Shown: positions 1 through 15,000 of the stretch, one piece after another
Layout: every line of letters begins with the position of its first letter
Position numbering within the stretch: position 1 is the stretch's first letter
Source: Liolophura sinensis
Taxonomy: Eukaryota > Mollusca > Polyplacophora > Chitonida > Chitonidae
Reading direction: 5' to 3'
Length of the DNA: 64,000 bases
Assembly: GCF_032854445.1 (NCBI RefSeq)
Contig: NC_088303.1
Location: 34,415,501-34,479,500, forward strand
The notes under the pieces: generated by a model
Seen by the model: the letters and a program-made list of their open reading frames with translations, nothing else
Databases searched by the model: none
Told to the model about the DNA's origin: nothing
Translations under genes and position numbers: made by a program

Positions 1-23
1 GATATGAGATCACCATGGATGAG
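1..23 (+). CDS. HSPG2: Perlecan exon 1 of window: laminin IV-A fragment
   Basis: Exon tail reading YEITMDE in the frame starting at base 3, followed by donor GTAAGA at 24. It runs in frame into the laminin IV-A exon at 269. The 5' part is cut by the window edge. Confidence 0.75.
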
Positions 24-3000
24 GTAAGAACTTCCCTTAACTCACTTTATGAACAAAATGGTTTGATTATTCCATGCTTTTGTGTGTTTTCTTTTGTTAA
101 TTTCAAGAAAAGTTTTCATTTGTTCATTTGTCTGATAAAGAGTTCATTGACCCCCATTTCTAATTCAGTATAATTTATTCTCATGAAGAAAGCACTAGAC
201 ACAATTTTTTATAATTATATGAGCTAGCAAGCTTAGACTGAGAATGCGTTTTCTGTTTTCACTTGCAGAGCTCCTTCAGAATGGTGGACGGCTCCATGCC
301 CAGCAGAGAGGGTTTCCTGTCCATCGTGGCTAACATTGAAGCCTTCCTGATCCGCGCCACCTACGAGACTGTCATGGTGTCAGCCACAATCAGGGATGTC
401 AGCCTGGACATCGCTGTGCCTCAGCCCACTGGCCTGGGTGAAGCCCCCATGGTCGAGAGCTGCTCCTGCCCAGAGGGTTACAGTGGGCTCTCCTGTCAGG
501 TATGATTACTGGGTCCACCTTAAGTCTCCTCTATAAATGAGCTACCCATCCCGCTTGATTTTGAGAGTTTGTTGGTCTTGGAAATGTGTTGTGAGGGGTT
601 TTTTTTTTGAGTCAGGGTGATATCCTACTGGAAAAAAGTGACTTTGGGGAAAAATAATGTTTTCAGGCAATTTATGGGAGGAAATGTCAGGCCATGTACT
701 CTGTTTTGCCGGATTTCAGCATTTATGAAATTGAACAGCTTTCAGAGCTAGATGCACTTCTTAAACCTGGTTCTAGTGTCTCATTAAACCTCAATCACTC
801 ACTCATTCACTCATTCTTCAACAAAAAAAGAATGTAAAAAAAAGAAAATGAAAAATGAAAGAAGGTAAAAAAAAAAAAAAAAAAAAATCAATGCATCTGT
901 AATATTGTTGAAGAAAAGAGTAAGTGGATATAGGTTTGTTTTCTGATTTTTTGGTATCAGTTAATTGAAATTTGCCGTGTACCTGCCAGTTGATGGTACG
1001 CTGTTGTTGTTTTATTACAGACATGTGCAGCCGGCTATTTGAGGGTACAGGACACAACTACTCCCCTGGGGAGATGTATCAGGTGTAACTGTAATGGCCA
1101 CGGCACCTCCTGTGACCCTCAGACTGGCAGGTGTCTGGTAAGTTCACAGGGTGTGATTAGAGCAGATTAATTCTAATTAGGTATGTCAGTTTTCAGGTTA
1201 TAAAAATAAGGTTATTAATGATGATGATAATCAAAAAGAGTATTTTTGTTATTATAAGTGTAGTATGTCTTCTAGTTTCAAGTGGGGCATCCGTGGCTCA
1301 TTTGGTTAGCCCCCTAGCGCAGCGTAATAACCCAGAAGCCTCTCACCAATGCGGTCGCTGTGAGTCCAGCTTATGCTGGCTTCCTCTCCCGCTGTAAGTG
1401 GGAAGGTCTTGCAGCAACTTGCGGATGGTCATGGGTTTGAGCCCGGTTTCCACCTGCCATAATGCTGGCCACCGTTGTTTAAGTGAAATATTCTTGAGTA
1501 AGGCATAAAACACTCATCAAATAAATAAATAAATTTTAGTTTCAAGTCAATTTGCACAGTAATTGAAACAGTTGTTGAATAACACAATCGTGTTGAAAAA
1601 ATACGTGAAATATGTCTCAAGAGAAATTTGATAAGAGATTTTAGCTGAAATTTGTTCCACAATAACTTGCCCAGAATTTACGTTGTTGAGCTATATTTTG
1701 ACCTTGTTACATCAGAAATAACAATTTTGAAGTGATTTGAAATTTTGACTTAAATGGAAGATCTCTTCGTGATCCTGAAGCAAGACCTTGATGTAGTAAA
1801 TGTTTTGTACTCTGGGCTCCTTAGAGTTGTCAACATAACACTGATGGTGAACGCTGTGAGAGATGTGCACCTGGTTTCTATGGTGATGCTACTGTTGGAA
1901 CGCCCAATGACTGCAGACCTTGTGCTTGCCCATTAACCATTCCATCCAACAGGTAAACAACTCATCTATGTGTTACTTTAATACTTGATGTTGATTTAAC
2001 CGTCAGAATGACTGTAGTCCAATAGATCTTGTCCAATAAGGTTACAGATTTGAATTTAACGCTGTCTTGTTTTGAATATGGTTTTATTGTCAGGAAGTGT
2101 CTCTGATACCAATCAGAATGTGATGGTTTCCTCACTAAAGTCTTGTAAGCTAAAAAAAAATTTTGTGAAGAAAATCCACATGATTTGTGAGCGGACATGT
2201 TGTCAAATTTTTGACAGGAGTGAAAGTGTGGTTGCCCTAAAAAGTGAAGTTTTAGAGGCACACAAATGTCATAAAGTACTTATGTTGGCAATTTTTGACA
2301 CACATCTTGATATTTTTGAGTAAAGAAAAATGTCAATATATGTGAGCAAACATACGGTCAAATTTTTGACAGGACAAGTTATTATCACCCTAAAAACTGC
2401 AGTTTTACAGGCACACAAATTTCATAAAGTATGAATTTTCATGAAAAAAACTTTTTTCAGTAGGATATAATCATACCTTCCAAAAAACTTTAAAACACCT
2501 TTTAAATATTAATGAAACCCTCAGAATTAGGTAGACTGTGAAAGTTTTTTGTCATTACAGTAACTGTTGTGTTTATAACTGTACATAACTTGTGTAAAAA
2601 GAACATGGTGGTTGTGTGGTTGACAGGTTCTCCCCTGTGTGTCACTTAGAACAGGATGGTCAGCTCACCTGTGACCGTTGTCAGCAGGGCTACACTGGAC
2701 GGGACTGCGGAGAGTGAGTTACAAACCAGTGCCATGTCATCACACCTTGGTGGCTCACTGTTACATTATTTAACAAACTTTATATGTATAAAATGTCACC
2801 TGTACCCTGCAACATTTAGAGTGTAGCCTCGCTATAAGATGCCTCGTTATAGCGTGCAATTGGATATAACGCGACCCAAATCGACCTGTGGTGTACTTTC
2901 ACATGAGAACAGCTAAAACTGTGTAAAACTGTGTTTGCTCCATTTCCTACTGTTGGCATGTGACCCATGTGTTATTTGATATTTTAGGCTTAAGCTTTTG

Positions 3001-6000
3001 AATATTACGTGAGTATAAGCAAGAAGAAATGGATTTTTCTGTGAATAATGGAAGAGGTTGTAACTGACAGGCATACAGGGTAAAGGGATTAATGTTTGTA
3101 CACTTTCAGAAAATGCTGATTATTGAATGGCTTTAAAGCGAACGAGGTAATCTATAATGTGCTCAGGAACCTGTCTCTGAAGTGGCCTGCTATAGCGGGC
3201 CTACACTGTATATCTTTTACTTTTTTTTGTCTGGGATAGGACCAGTCATTATGCAAACTAAATTGATTTGAAATAAAGACAACAAAATAAACTCCAGGAT
3301 GTCATATTGTTAGCTGGATTAGTCAAAAGAGCGCACAGCAAAAAAAACAAGGTGAATAACACAGCATTAGCATAACATCATCAGTTGTACTTTTATCAAA
3401 GAAAATGTCAAAAAAATAAATTCTATTATGCATAAACAGTGTATCAAAAGTAAGTTTCCCCCAAAACAATGTTTGATATGCACCAAGATATTTGCTCAAT
3501 CATTGTGAAATTTTGCACCCTGAATCTCAGTAATCAAGTCTACACACTAGGAAGAATTAGCCTGTAGATACAGACGTGCTCCATTGAGAATATGCAAACG
3601 CATAATTGGTCAGATTTTGAAAATTCTACAAACAGATTAAAGATGATTTTGACTACGGGTACGACCAGGTAATGTTAAGATCTGGTATAACCAGCACGCT
3701 TTTGTATCACACTGAAACAGCGAGCTCGCTGTGTTAATGAGGCATGTGATCAAATTTTGAGAGCTGACTAACCACTCCTGAAACAGATATCTAACATTAT
3801 CAAGATCCGACACCGTCGTAATACGGCGATACACCGCTTGTTTCAACTGGTCCCACAGATGTTCCATGAGATTGAGATTCGGGGAATTGGCGGGCCATTG
3901 CATGTGCTCCATGCCTTCATGTTCAAAGAAGACATTTATCTCTCTGGCAAGATGTGGACGAGTACTCTCATCCTTAAAAAGAAATCCATTGCCATCTTGA
4001 ATCTGTTTGTAAAATTTTCAAAATCCGACCGATAATGCATTTATGCGTGATCCTTGGAGCACATCTGAATCTACAGAGTATTCTTCGCTACAATGTGTTG
4101 ACAACAATTGGGCAAATAAGTTGATAAATGTCAAACACAGATTTGGAATCTGTTCATTAAATCTTTGGCTTAACAACAAAGTCAGAGAAAAGTTTTTAAA
4201 AAAAATAAATAAAAGCATAACTCAGTATGATTATTGTGGTTATGAGTTTCAGCCTAATAAACCAAAATTTGATTTTAAATTCTAATTAAGTGGAAAGTGA
4301 GCACAATTTTTTTAAAAGGGTTGAATCTGTATCTCAAAATGCGATATAATAATATAGTAATATATATATATGCACAGCATATGCAGAGGGTTTCTAGTTT
4401 ACATGTGTTCTATTCGTCACTGTGCAGGTTCTCCACCTGAATGTATTTTTATCTGTCTTTGATTACAGGTGTGCCCAGGGTTATAGAGGTAACCCCAGAG
4501 AGTTAGGTGGAAGGTGTGAACGCTCTACAGGTAACGACAAATTTTACACACAGTATTGACTTGCCTGAATACTCATGATGTCAAAGTGTGCTACTAAAGG
4601 ACTGCAGCAGCTCCTCTTTAAGATAGCGTGTGACAGCCTGTAGACTCTGCACTGATTTGGCGCATTTATTTTGCCAGTTACATGGCTGGGCCCGATTGTT
4701 CAGAAATGTATTGGCTTATACCGGTATTAAGTCATGTTATATATTTACAATTTTAACAATACCCAGCGACCAAAAAATCCATACATATATATGTGTGATA
4801 TATTGTATAGTTGTGCATAGGATATAAGAGTAAAATGACAAATTTTACCTATGTGAAGGCATTTTGAAAAGTATTTCTATGCCACCCAATTTTAATTTTG
4901 TATCATGTTCTCACCATAAATAATGCAACATGGCATTTTTAAAAAAGCACCGGAGTGTATTAAATTAAATGAAGTGACCTACCCTAAAGGGCTCTCATTA
5001 TTGAAAGTTAGGTGTCAGAAAGTTGAACACTTAGAATTAGCCAAAGTTCACATGTATCACTTTTCTTAGAGATGTGTTTAAATGTTCTTGCATGTCCCAA
5101 AATAATATTGAGTATTTTGTCAGACATTGAGGTTTTCTCATTTGACACGTTTTATCACTTCAAAGAAAGTATTAGGAACACCATAAATTGACATAGATGT
5201 AATACCCTTTTTATGAATTTGGTTTTCTGTTATTGTATGTTGCCTTCTGGTGGAGTATTTGTTGTTTGGTCATTATAGGGACCTCTCCTTCATTGTTAAT
5301 GTTTAGATAGAAAGAAAATTATCTCTTTGTGTATTTCAGACTCTCTGAGACCGAGAGTGTCTGTGACCCCAGTGAGAATCCAGGAGCCAATCGGCGGCAC
5401 AGTGGTGATCAGCTGTCGTGTTGACGGACGGGGGCCGTTTAATGTTGTGTGGGCGCGTGCTGATGGGCGCCCAGTTGCCCCCAGAGGGAGAGTTGGACCA
5501 TCCAATGAGCTGACCATTCGTAACCTGGTACCTTCCGACAGTGGTCGCTACGTCTGCACGGCAACCAATACGTATGGCAGTGAGAGAGACAACACTGAAC
5601 TCACGGTTGTTGGTGAGTGAAGTGTGAGATAAGGGTAAATGTTGGAGTCGCGAGCTGATGTGAACATGCAGGATATGCTTTGGGCTTCTGTATCAGCTAA
5701 CAATGTCAATTGCACAGATCAGAAACAAATTCCACTCAGTGAACCGTTAGTCAGTAATTTTCTGACACCAAAACTTCTTCTCTTCAATTCTATTACCTGG
5801 GTAATGTCTTATCCACTCTATTTATGACAGAGTGACATCCCTCTGTGACGTGACCCCATGCTTGTCATTTAGCGACTTAAATAGCAAAAGAAGAATTTAG
5901 GTGAAAAGTCAAATTTAAATAAATAAATAAATGAATAAGTCAGTAAAGTAAAAAAAAAAACAGTCTGCTTGAACCATTGGCTACTTTGCTTGGCTACTTG

Positions 6001-9000
6001 ATGCTTTTAATTGCTGTGCGAAACACTAGTTGCCGATGAAAGTAGTGTGCTTTTCATGTTGCCTCTAAGGGTATTTCAGGACAGTACGCTTCAGTATATC
6101 AGGTACTCGTGTGGTTCATCAGCTGATCTAATGAGGCACTGACATGCCAGGCAATACTGAGCCACACTTATCTGTGATATGTAATGATAGGTCCAAAATA
6201 TCTGTGATTATCGGCCGCAAATCATCAGGTTTTAAACAAGGTTATTTTGTTCTAACCTGTTCAAAGTTGGTTTCTATCAGCATGGAACATGTAAAAGGAA
6301 TGCTTCAAAACAAACACGTACAGACCCAGTATGTTTGACAAACGATTTTTGATGCATGAATTGGTTTGTGAAATCAGCAAATTGTCGAAGGGCATAAGAA
6401 TCCAGAACCTAAATCTAAAACCGAGAAATAAGATTTGCCAAATTTTGAAGTAAACATGAACTGACAATGCAGTCTTCTTTTAAATTAATTTGTCTTATAA
6501 TTAGCACATTGTGCTAAAAGTTGCTTGCAAACTTTACAGTAGATGTTTGTTGTTGTGTTGACAAAGTCTAGGTACCACTCTATGAGAAGCTAAAGTGACC
6601 ATTGCAACACCCCAAATTATTGATGCAAAACATATGTTTAGAGATATGGTGTAACAGCAGAGTGATGTCCCTTTGTGACGTGAAGTTTTCGCATTAGGGG
6701 ACGGTAGGGTCAATTGTTTTTGAAAATCGGTTGGTGTATAGAATATTGAAAAACTAATTAAACAGAATTAGAATAATTTTCTGAATTGTACTCATGGGTT
6801 TCATTGGGTGTTATATTTTACAAAAATAACATATTTTGTAGTTTTATCTAAATATGTATAGAGTTGTGTTAAAAGATAGACAAGTAGCCCTAGTGTGCCC
6901 TGAAGCATCAACATCAGTTTGGAATGTCACTCTTCACATCATGATGTAAGTCATATTACATAACTTATCAGTTCAAATACTTTGGCGAAATATTCTTGAA
7001 AATGTCAGTTTGCTAAGCTATAGCTTTGTAGTGTTTTAGTTACTGTTAACCTGGTTGCTTTGCTTTGCTTCCCCAACCCCAGCTGTGGAGCAGGTGTCTG
7101 TCCGCATAGAAGAGCCAAAGACTGTGACTGTAGACCAGGGCCAGTCTGTCCAGTTTGTCTGCAGAGGGGCCAGCCAGGTCAGATCTGTATGTGTTAAGTA
7201 TATGTTTCTTGTTTCCCCCCCTCCTTTTGGAATTTTCAACGCACCGCCATTCCCGAACTGCACACTGTAACCACCCCAGCTCTCTCACTGCACATTTACA
7301 GTTTGTTTTTTTTTTAATATTTAATAATAACTCTGAATAACACAGTTCACATTTTATATTCAGTGAATTGTATTTTTTACTAATTTTTATAACAGTAGTT
7401 TTTTGATTAATGATTTCACAACGGCCACATATCAATATATTGGTATATCAATACTGATTAACACATTTGACTGCTCAAGGTAGTTTATTGAAAGAAGACG
7501 CACTGCCTGTAACGAGATCATTTCATAGCAAATGTACAAACATTCCAAAGAAATCCTTTGATATTCAGCCTTGTATGAGCAACAGTCGTCTATTTGAAAG
7601 AAAATACAGTCAAAGTTATATACATAAAAGTTACCACGGGCTCTGCCCAATGTCCTTCTAACATAATGTTGGCAGCCGTAGTACAAGTGAAATATTCTTG
7701 AGTACGGCATAAACATCAATCAAATGAAAGAATAAATAAATGTACATAAAAGCACTTTGACAAGATCGAGGAATATTTTTGGCCAATCTGCTAACTGAAT
7801 GGTGCTCCCCCTTGTCTGTGTCATTTCCCTGCTTTATGTTTGTGTCTTCACGTTGAAGTACATGTAGCAAAAAGTAGTTAACTTATGTGATTTTGTTTCG
7901 TTTTGTTGCTCTGTCAGCGTCATTGTGTTGTACTTTTATGATGAGATTATTTCTTGTGGCCATTATCATTAAGGTGCCATACCATGGTCAGAAGACATTT
8001 CAGTTCAAAGTATGAAAGTGTGAGATTATTGAAAATAATAAAGCCATGTTTACACGAAGCAATAAGCCGTATTGACTCATTTGATTACTCCACTGAAAAT
8101 ATGACAAGCTCTGTTTCATAAACAGCTGTCACAATTGCAGCCACTATTTATTGAATTTTGCAAGATTTATGAAATAGGGCTTGTCATATTTCATTTTGTA
8201 CAAATCGCACCTTGTGAACATGGCTTAAGTCATTCTATCTTATGAGAACCACAGAGTACCTTTCAGATGGCTGGGTTTTTTTGGTGTTTTTTTTTTCTTG
8301 TTTATTAAATTGGCTTTGCTTTAAATTTGCTAGTTTTGCTTTGCAAGCTTTTGCTTTAGCTGGATTAAATCTTGTAATTGTTCACTTTACAGCATTTTAA
8401 GACATTATATATATATATAGACATTGTATATATAATTGCTTCTTAAGTTAAAAGTCTTTTGGGGATTTTGTTCTATATCCTTTCTGCAGCTTTCAACTTT
8501 TTTTGAAGTTTTTGTCATCAATGGAAAACAGATTAAATCACAACCTTATTATTGATCATTTATGTAGTTTATTCAGTTTTATTATACGATTTATATTGCA
8601 AGTTTTATGCTTCCCTTTGGTTTACATTTTAATACTGTATACTAATCTTTTACTTACCTATGTGAGAAAGGTACTCCGTGGGTTCTTTAGCAGATAATAT
8701 CAGTGTATTTCTTGGTTACACATCCCTTTGATGTTGTGTGGCTTAAATTTGCACAGTTAACATGCTTACTTGTGAAATAGGCTGGCGCCCATTTTTTTTT
8801 ATAATACATGTACCATGAGTATGTTTTTTTTTTTTTAGGCCAAAACCTAAGTTAATGGCTGCTGTAATGATAATCTTTATAGAAAAATGATTTTAAACAA
8901 AGCGATTTCATATTAGTATTTAAGTTTTGTGAATGGGTGCCCAGACCTGTTAAAATACGGAGAGTTTCACTGAAAAGTTTTCGGGAGAGAAACTCATTTT

Positions 9001-12000
9001 ATTCAGACTAAACCAGTCTAACAGTATATAAAGCAGAGTTACTTTTCAGCTGTTTAAGATGTATTACTGCAGGACATGTAAATGTCTGTTACAATAATCT
9101 GTGCTGATTTTGTTCTACACTTTTAAACAAAAATGATTGAATTTATAATTTTGCTGTCACTTTTTGCTGATGTGTTTATTTGAGAAAGAGGCCGTTCATT
9201 CACCCACTTCAAAAAGAGATCTGTACATTTCTACATATTCCCAGATTTCTGAAAACATTTGCAGATGACCAGATGAACATGGTTACAAATTTGCAATGCA
9301 ATTGCTTTGCCTTGAATGGGAAAGATGCTTTTATCCGTAATGTACAAAAATGAGCCCTTTTATATTTTTATTTTATGTTTTTTATTGACCTCTGAAAATA
9401 CTCTTATTTTCTGGTGAAATTTGTTGTCATTTACAGTGTGAGATTCTGTGTATTTAAAATATTACCAAAAGAAATTTCGGGAAACATTTGGATGTTTACT
9501 TATCATGTCACCTGTCAGTACACAAAAACATCATGTAAGTGTGACAAACCTGGAATCAATTTCATGAAGCATATTTAGTGTCAAGTAGCCCTTAGCTATG
9601 AAAGAATGAATGCTTGCGGTTTAACATTGTACTTACCAAATTTTTCAGTCATATGATGACAAGGAGTCATTTGGTGTGTGTACATATACTTCTTGTGGCA
9701 GAGCAAGTCCATGCTGCCAAAGTTCTGCCGTCACTGAAGTATCATGCCTAAGACACCTCACCCAGTCCTGTTTCCTTGCTATAACCTCTGAGTGCTGGGC
9801 GCCAACAATTTCATTTTTAAACTCCTTAATATGACCCGACCCGCATTTGATCATGGTTCTTCCAGTCTAGCTCTAATCAAAAGCCCATTCAAGTGTTCCC
9901 TCCTTAACTATAAAATGCACACCCCATTTCTACAGCATATTCTGTCACTGTAGTTAATGGCTAATTCAGCTAAGTGTGCTTCATGAAAACCGGGGCGAGG
10001 TAGAGTACAGGAGCCTGTCACACATATTGTCCAGGTTAAACTGACATTTGGTCCAGCGAACCTGAAGTTACCTAACCCTGGCACACGCCAGTACATGGGT
10101 AAACTGTCTCCTTTAGACAATGTTATTACTGTGGTCAGTGGTTCTTCCTTTTAAGGTGTCCTACACACTGGCGTGGACAAAACGGGGTGGAAGCCTGCCA
10201 GCCAAAGCCTTGGACCAGAACGGTGTCTTGTTTATCCCCAATGTTCAACGTGAAGACTCAGGCACATACGTCTGTACTGGCTCAAATGTCCACGGGATCT
10301 CAACAGACATTGCCATTCTCACAGTAGGATGTAAGTATATTGGGAAGAAAGATCCAAATAATTTAACATAGGCTCTCAATCACAAAGGAATTTGTGTGGT
10401 CGTGCGTGAAATTTTGATATGTTGGATGATTTGATTGACAGCTGTGAGCAGTTCTCCAGGGGGAGACTCCTTTGTGTGGTCGTACATGAAATTTGTGTTT
10501 GTTTGATGATTTGGTTGACAGCTACGAGCAGTCCTCCAGAGGTGCGCATTGAGCCCCGTTACCAGACTGTTGAGGTGGGTAACCCCGTGGAGTTCAGGTG
10601 TATTGCCACCGGATCTCCTCAGCCCACAGTCGAGTGGTCTAAAGGCGGTACAGGTCAGCTCACCCCAGGGGCTACCTTTGATGGAGGCGTGTTCCGTATT
10701 GCTTCAGTGACACGGGCCGATGAGGCGGAGTATTATTGTAAGGCGACTAACACCGCCGGCACCACCACAGTCCGCACCATTCTCTATGTAACTGGAGGTA
10801 AGGCATAGTGTCCCTGTTAGGCATTGAGTAGCTCGAAAATCTGGTCAAGTGGATGGCTTTTATTTACTGATATGCTAGCTACCATTTTGGCTACCCATCA
10901 GCTAAGCTGGCTCCACATGCGATACTTAATGTCCAAATCTACTTAATATGTGGTCAGTCCACAAGTTAAGACATTTATACACCTTTTGCCACCATTGACA
11001 CTGACTTTTGTCGGATATTCCCTCAGAAAGACGGAAAATAAGTTTTAAGTTACTCACCGCATGATGCTGTCTGCCTGATTGACCTAAAATGGTACGGGGA
11101 CCTCCATGTTCATGGGTTTTAGCACACCAGTACGGCGCAATGACCCTGGAGCCTCTCCCCAGTGCTGTAGCTGTGAGTTCAAGTCCAGGTCATGCTGGCT
11201 TCCTCTCCAGCCTTTACCTGGGAAGGTCTGCAACCTGCAGATGCTCATGGGTTCCCACCAGGCTTTGCCTGGTTTCCACCCACTATAATGCTGGCAGCCA
11301 TCGTATTAGTGAAATATTCTTGAGTACGGCATAAAACACCAATCAGATAAATAAATAAATAAATCAATTGGTACATAAAAATGTCACAACGTTATTTAAG
11401 TATTCCAATCTATAGAACAGCTCATTATGCAAAGGCGGATAACGATGTTGTTTTGAAGGCTTATTGTAGACTGAAGTAGAAGTATGAAGTGCCAAATGCT
11501 TTTTAAATGATAAGAAATTGACGCTGTTTTTGTCAACTGAAAATTTCTGGTGAAGCGTACAGTGTTTTAAGGATTTTTCAAGCTCTTATATTGAGTGAAA
11601 GAAATGTGAAACAGAATTATCTGAATAAGTATGACATAAATACTATCCTTTACACATACGTGGGAAATATTTGTTAATAAATATCTAGATTTAAGAAGAT
11701 TATATCTTGATGTTGTATTATAACTTCGTCTCCCATACCTTGTCTGCAGAGTCTGTCACCATCGACATCATCATCAGGAACACAAAGGTTGTAGCACGAG
11801 AGGGTGGTACAGCTCGGCTGGAGTGTTCCACCAGAGACGCAGAAGCTGTGCTTGTCTGGACCAAGGCCGTAGGCGCCCTGCCACCAGGTACGTATGCACT
11901 CACATCTGTATCCACATTGTAGGCTGTCTGGAGGAGAGGAGGTCTTGCACCTGCCATGTATTTCATGGTTTCTGCTGGATGCCAGCTTATCATGGCCAAA

Positions 12001-15000
12001 GAGGTTGCAAGTTCAATTCCATCTACAGTTCGATGATTGTCAGCTATCTGAGAAGGTGGCGCTGACAAGGTTTTCCTCTTCCATGGAAGTATCAATGGTC
12101 AGGTGAAATTTATGACATAAATCAAAAGCAGAGCAGAATCCATCAGTGTATATTAAAGATGAACTCTGATCTCCTGTGATTTCCAGCAACAAGCTCTTAA
12201 TCCAATGATTCTGGTTCAGCTGTTGTTATTGCATACAACTCGTAAACCTAGCCTTCTTCATGTAAGTGAGAAATTCTTGAGCGTAGCGTAGAAATAACAA
12301 TAGAATGGAAGTAAATGTGAAACCATACTTACGATGGCTCCTAAAATCATATTTGCCAAATAATTCTTAAGGATCTGGGAAACCTAATTTTTCTTACATG
12401 CTCTGTACTTACATGTAGTTCATTTTGTATGCTAAAAGATGATAAAAGTTGTACATGTGTCTTTAGTGTTGTTGTTGCATCCCATCAGGATCTCAGCAGG
12501 AGAATGGGGTACTGACCATTCCGGATGTGCGACCAGCATACAGCGGTCAGTATGTCTGTTCTGGCACCAACCCATCTGGTGGCTCTGGTCGCTCTGTGGC
12601 CGTCCTGGAGATCACAGCAGGTGGAGAGACCATCAGTAAGTATAACGCACTGTGATTGTGTGGAGAGCAATTGCTTTTATATTGCAAATATGTAAGAACA
12701 GCAAGGTTGAACTCCCAACACTCTTCTCATCTTTATACATAACAGTTGGCATATTTGTCCAGGTTAAGGTCACTACAAGGTATCAGGTGTTGAGCTTAAT
12801 AGTTTTATGAAAGAGCTGAAGTCTACCATAATGCTAGCTCATGCCATGTAAGTTAAATATATTTGAGTATGGTTTAAAATACCAATGAAATAAAATAAAT
12901 AAACCAAACCTACGAAAACTAGAATTGCTTAGTTTATCTGTAAGCTGTGAAAAGTAGCCCCCTTTATGCATTTGAGATTATACCTTATGTTCGTGGAGAA
13001 TGTAGAAGGAAGGTGTGATACATTGCGTGCTCAGGCTGGTGGCTACATCTGTTCTTGTCATATTTAATCTGAATTCTAGCAAATGCTTGCCACCACATTA
13101 GCATACATAAATATAGTATACCTGTATATCTCTGTTAAATTTGAAATTTTGTTTGGAACTTTGCCCAGAATAGCCTCATTATCTTGATATGGATCAAGAC
13201 GATTAAGTACAAATCTGCTCTTCAACCGTCTGCTTCAAGTAAAGACATGTTAAACCTTGCCATGTTATGGTAATAGAAGTCTTTGGTGCCATGTGTTATT
13301 TCTATCAGGATTAATAATGTTCTGGTGATTGTTGCCAATCCTTTATTGATTGTTGCCAGTGTTCTGGTGATTGTTGCCAATCCTTTATTGATTGTTACCA
13401 GTGCTCTGGTGATTGTTGCCAGTCCTGTCATGATTGTTACCACTTTGCAGAAGAGCGTCCATCGGCGACAATTGACCCTGATAGACAGGAAGTGGCTGAG
13501 GGTCACACAGGTACCCTTCGCTGTATTGTTACTGGTGAGCCTAAACCTACAGTAACCTGGGCACGTGCTCGAGGTGACCTTAGCCCTAATCACCAGGTGA
13601 GTTCAGCTATTGTCATAAGTGGTGGGAAGCGATGGATGGATTTTTGCCAAAACTCTCCAGTCAGACCAGAGTTAAACATAATACAACAGTGGTTAAGGCC
13701 GGGTACTCCGATTTCCTCCACCCATAAAACTGACTGTCATCGTCAAATGAAAATTGTGAGGTATACAGTATACAGTCAAATAAATGAATAAATAAATGTA
13801 ACAAACATACTCAAGCTTTTATTGTCATGCACTGATCTGCATCAGTTGTAAGTCAAAATGTTCAAGTTGTTTAAAATTTAACATTAAGGAATTTAAGACA
13901 GTGGGAGATCCAGTTGATCCAGACTGTGATAATGTTGCTGGAGATGTTTACAATCTCCACATTGATAATTCAGTATAAAAAGCACTAGTTGAATATGTTA
14001 CATTAAAAATTATGGTATTATTAAAGGTATAGTCAGCATGCAAATATGATAGTAAGGGACAATTGTATGTAAATCCTGTTATGAATCGTGGTCAGTTTTT
14101 GGAAAAAGTGAAAATTGTTTTAATGTAAAATACCCTACTAGAATCTTCCTGGCAATGTTCTTATCGTCTTGCAAAATTGTTCAGGTTGACGGTGAGATCT
14201 TGAGGATCACCCAGGCAACAATGGAGGATCGTGGAATCTACGTGTGTCGGGCAGACAATGTGGCTGGGCGCGCTCAGGCTTCAGCTGTTGTAGAGGTGGC
14301 AAGTAAGTGTTTGTTCATTCCTGAATTTTATGTCTGAGTAAGAATTTTTAAAACTAGACTTCAGCTAATATGAAAAAAATGCCCCTTTACACATGCGCAT
14401 GGGCAGCAACCACAGGACTGCAGTAAATTCTCTTGTTCTCACAGTTTGTGAGTCATGATGACAATAGGCAGCCACATGGCTATCTGCACTGTTACATTGA
14501 TGTCTGCATATCTGTATGTTTGAAATACGGGTGGATTTCTTCTGGACTCAGTCCACCTTTCTTCAACCCATAAACCTTACCACTCTAGTATATATGTACA
14601 TTTGTGTAAAATTTCCCACAAGCTCTGCCTGTTGTCCTTCCACCATAAAGCTTGCCTCCTTCGTATAAGATAAATATTCTTGAGAACGGCGTAAAACACT
14701 AAACTAATAAGTAAATAAATCATTTACATAAAAAAAAAAAAAATAGAATTAAGTTTGTATTTCTGTTGGTGAGCAAGACAGTTATAAATCTGGTTTTCTG
14801 GAATGGTTTTATTTGTCAAACCCATGTTGCTACTTTTTACAGAAAGTCTCTCTTACTTTTGGTGAAAGTCGCCAAACATACTGTTTGACAAATACACCAT
14901 TCCAGAAAAACAGGTTAATAGTTGTTTCGCTTATTCTTTGCTTATCATATGGATGACTGACAACATTCATCCTCACATATCTGTTGGTAGCAGAAATTTT

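Larger units (their letters stand above)
7187..10155 (+). other. Intron inside Ig repeat 2 (3.0 kb)
   Basis: Contains a SINE 3' end at 7,632-7,741 and a reverse-oriented second-family SINE at 9,610-9,845. The middle (7.75-9.6 kb) is AT-rich with no recognisable gene or repeat. Confidence 0.6.
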
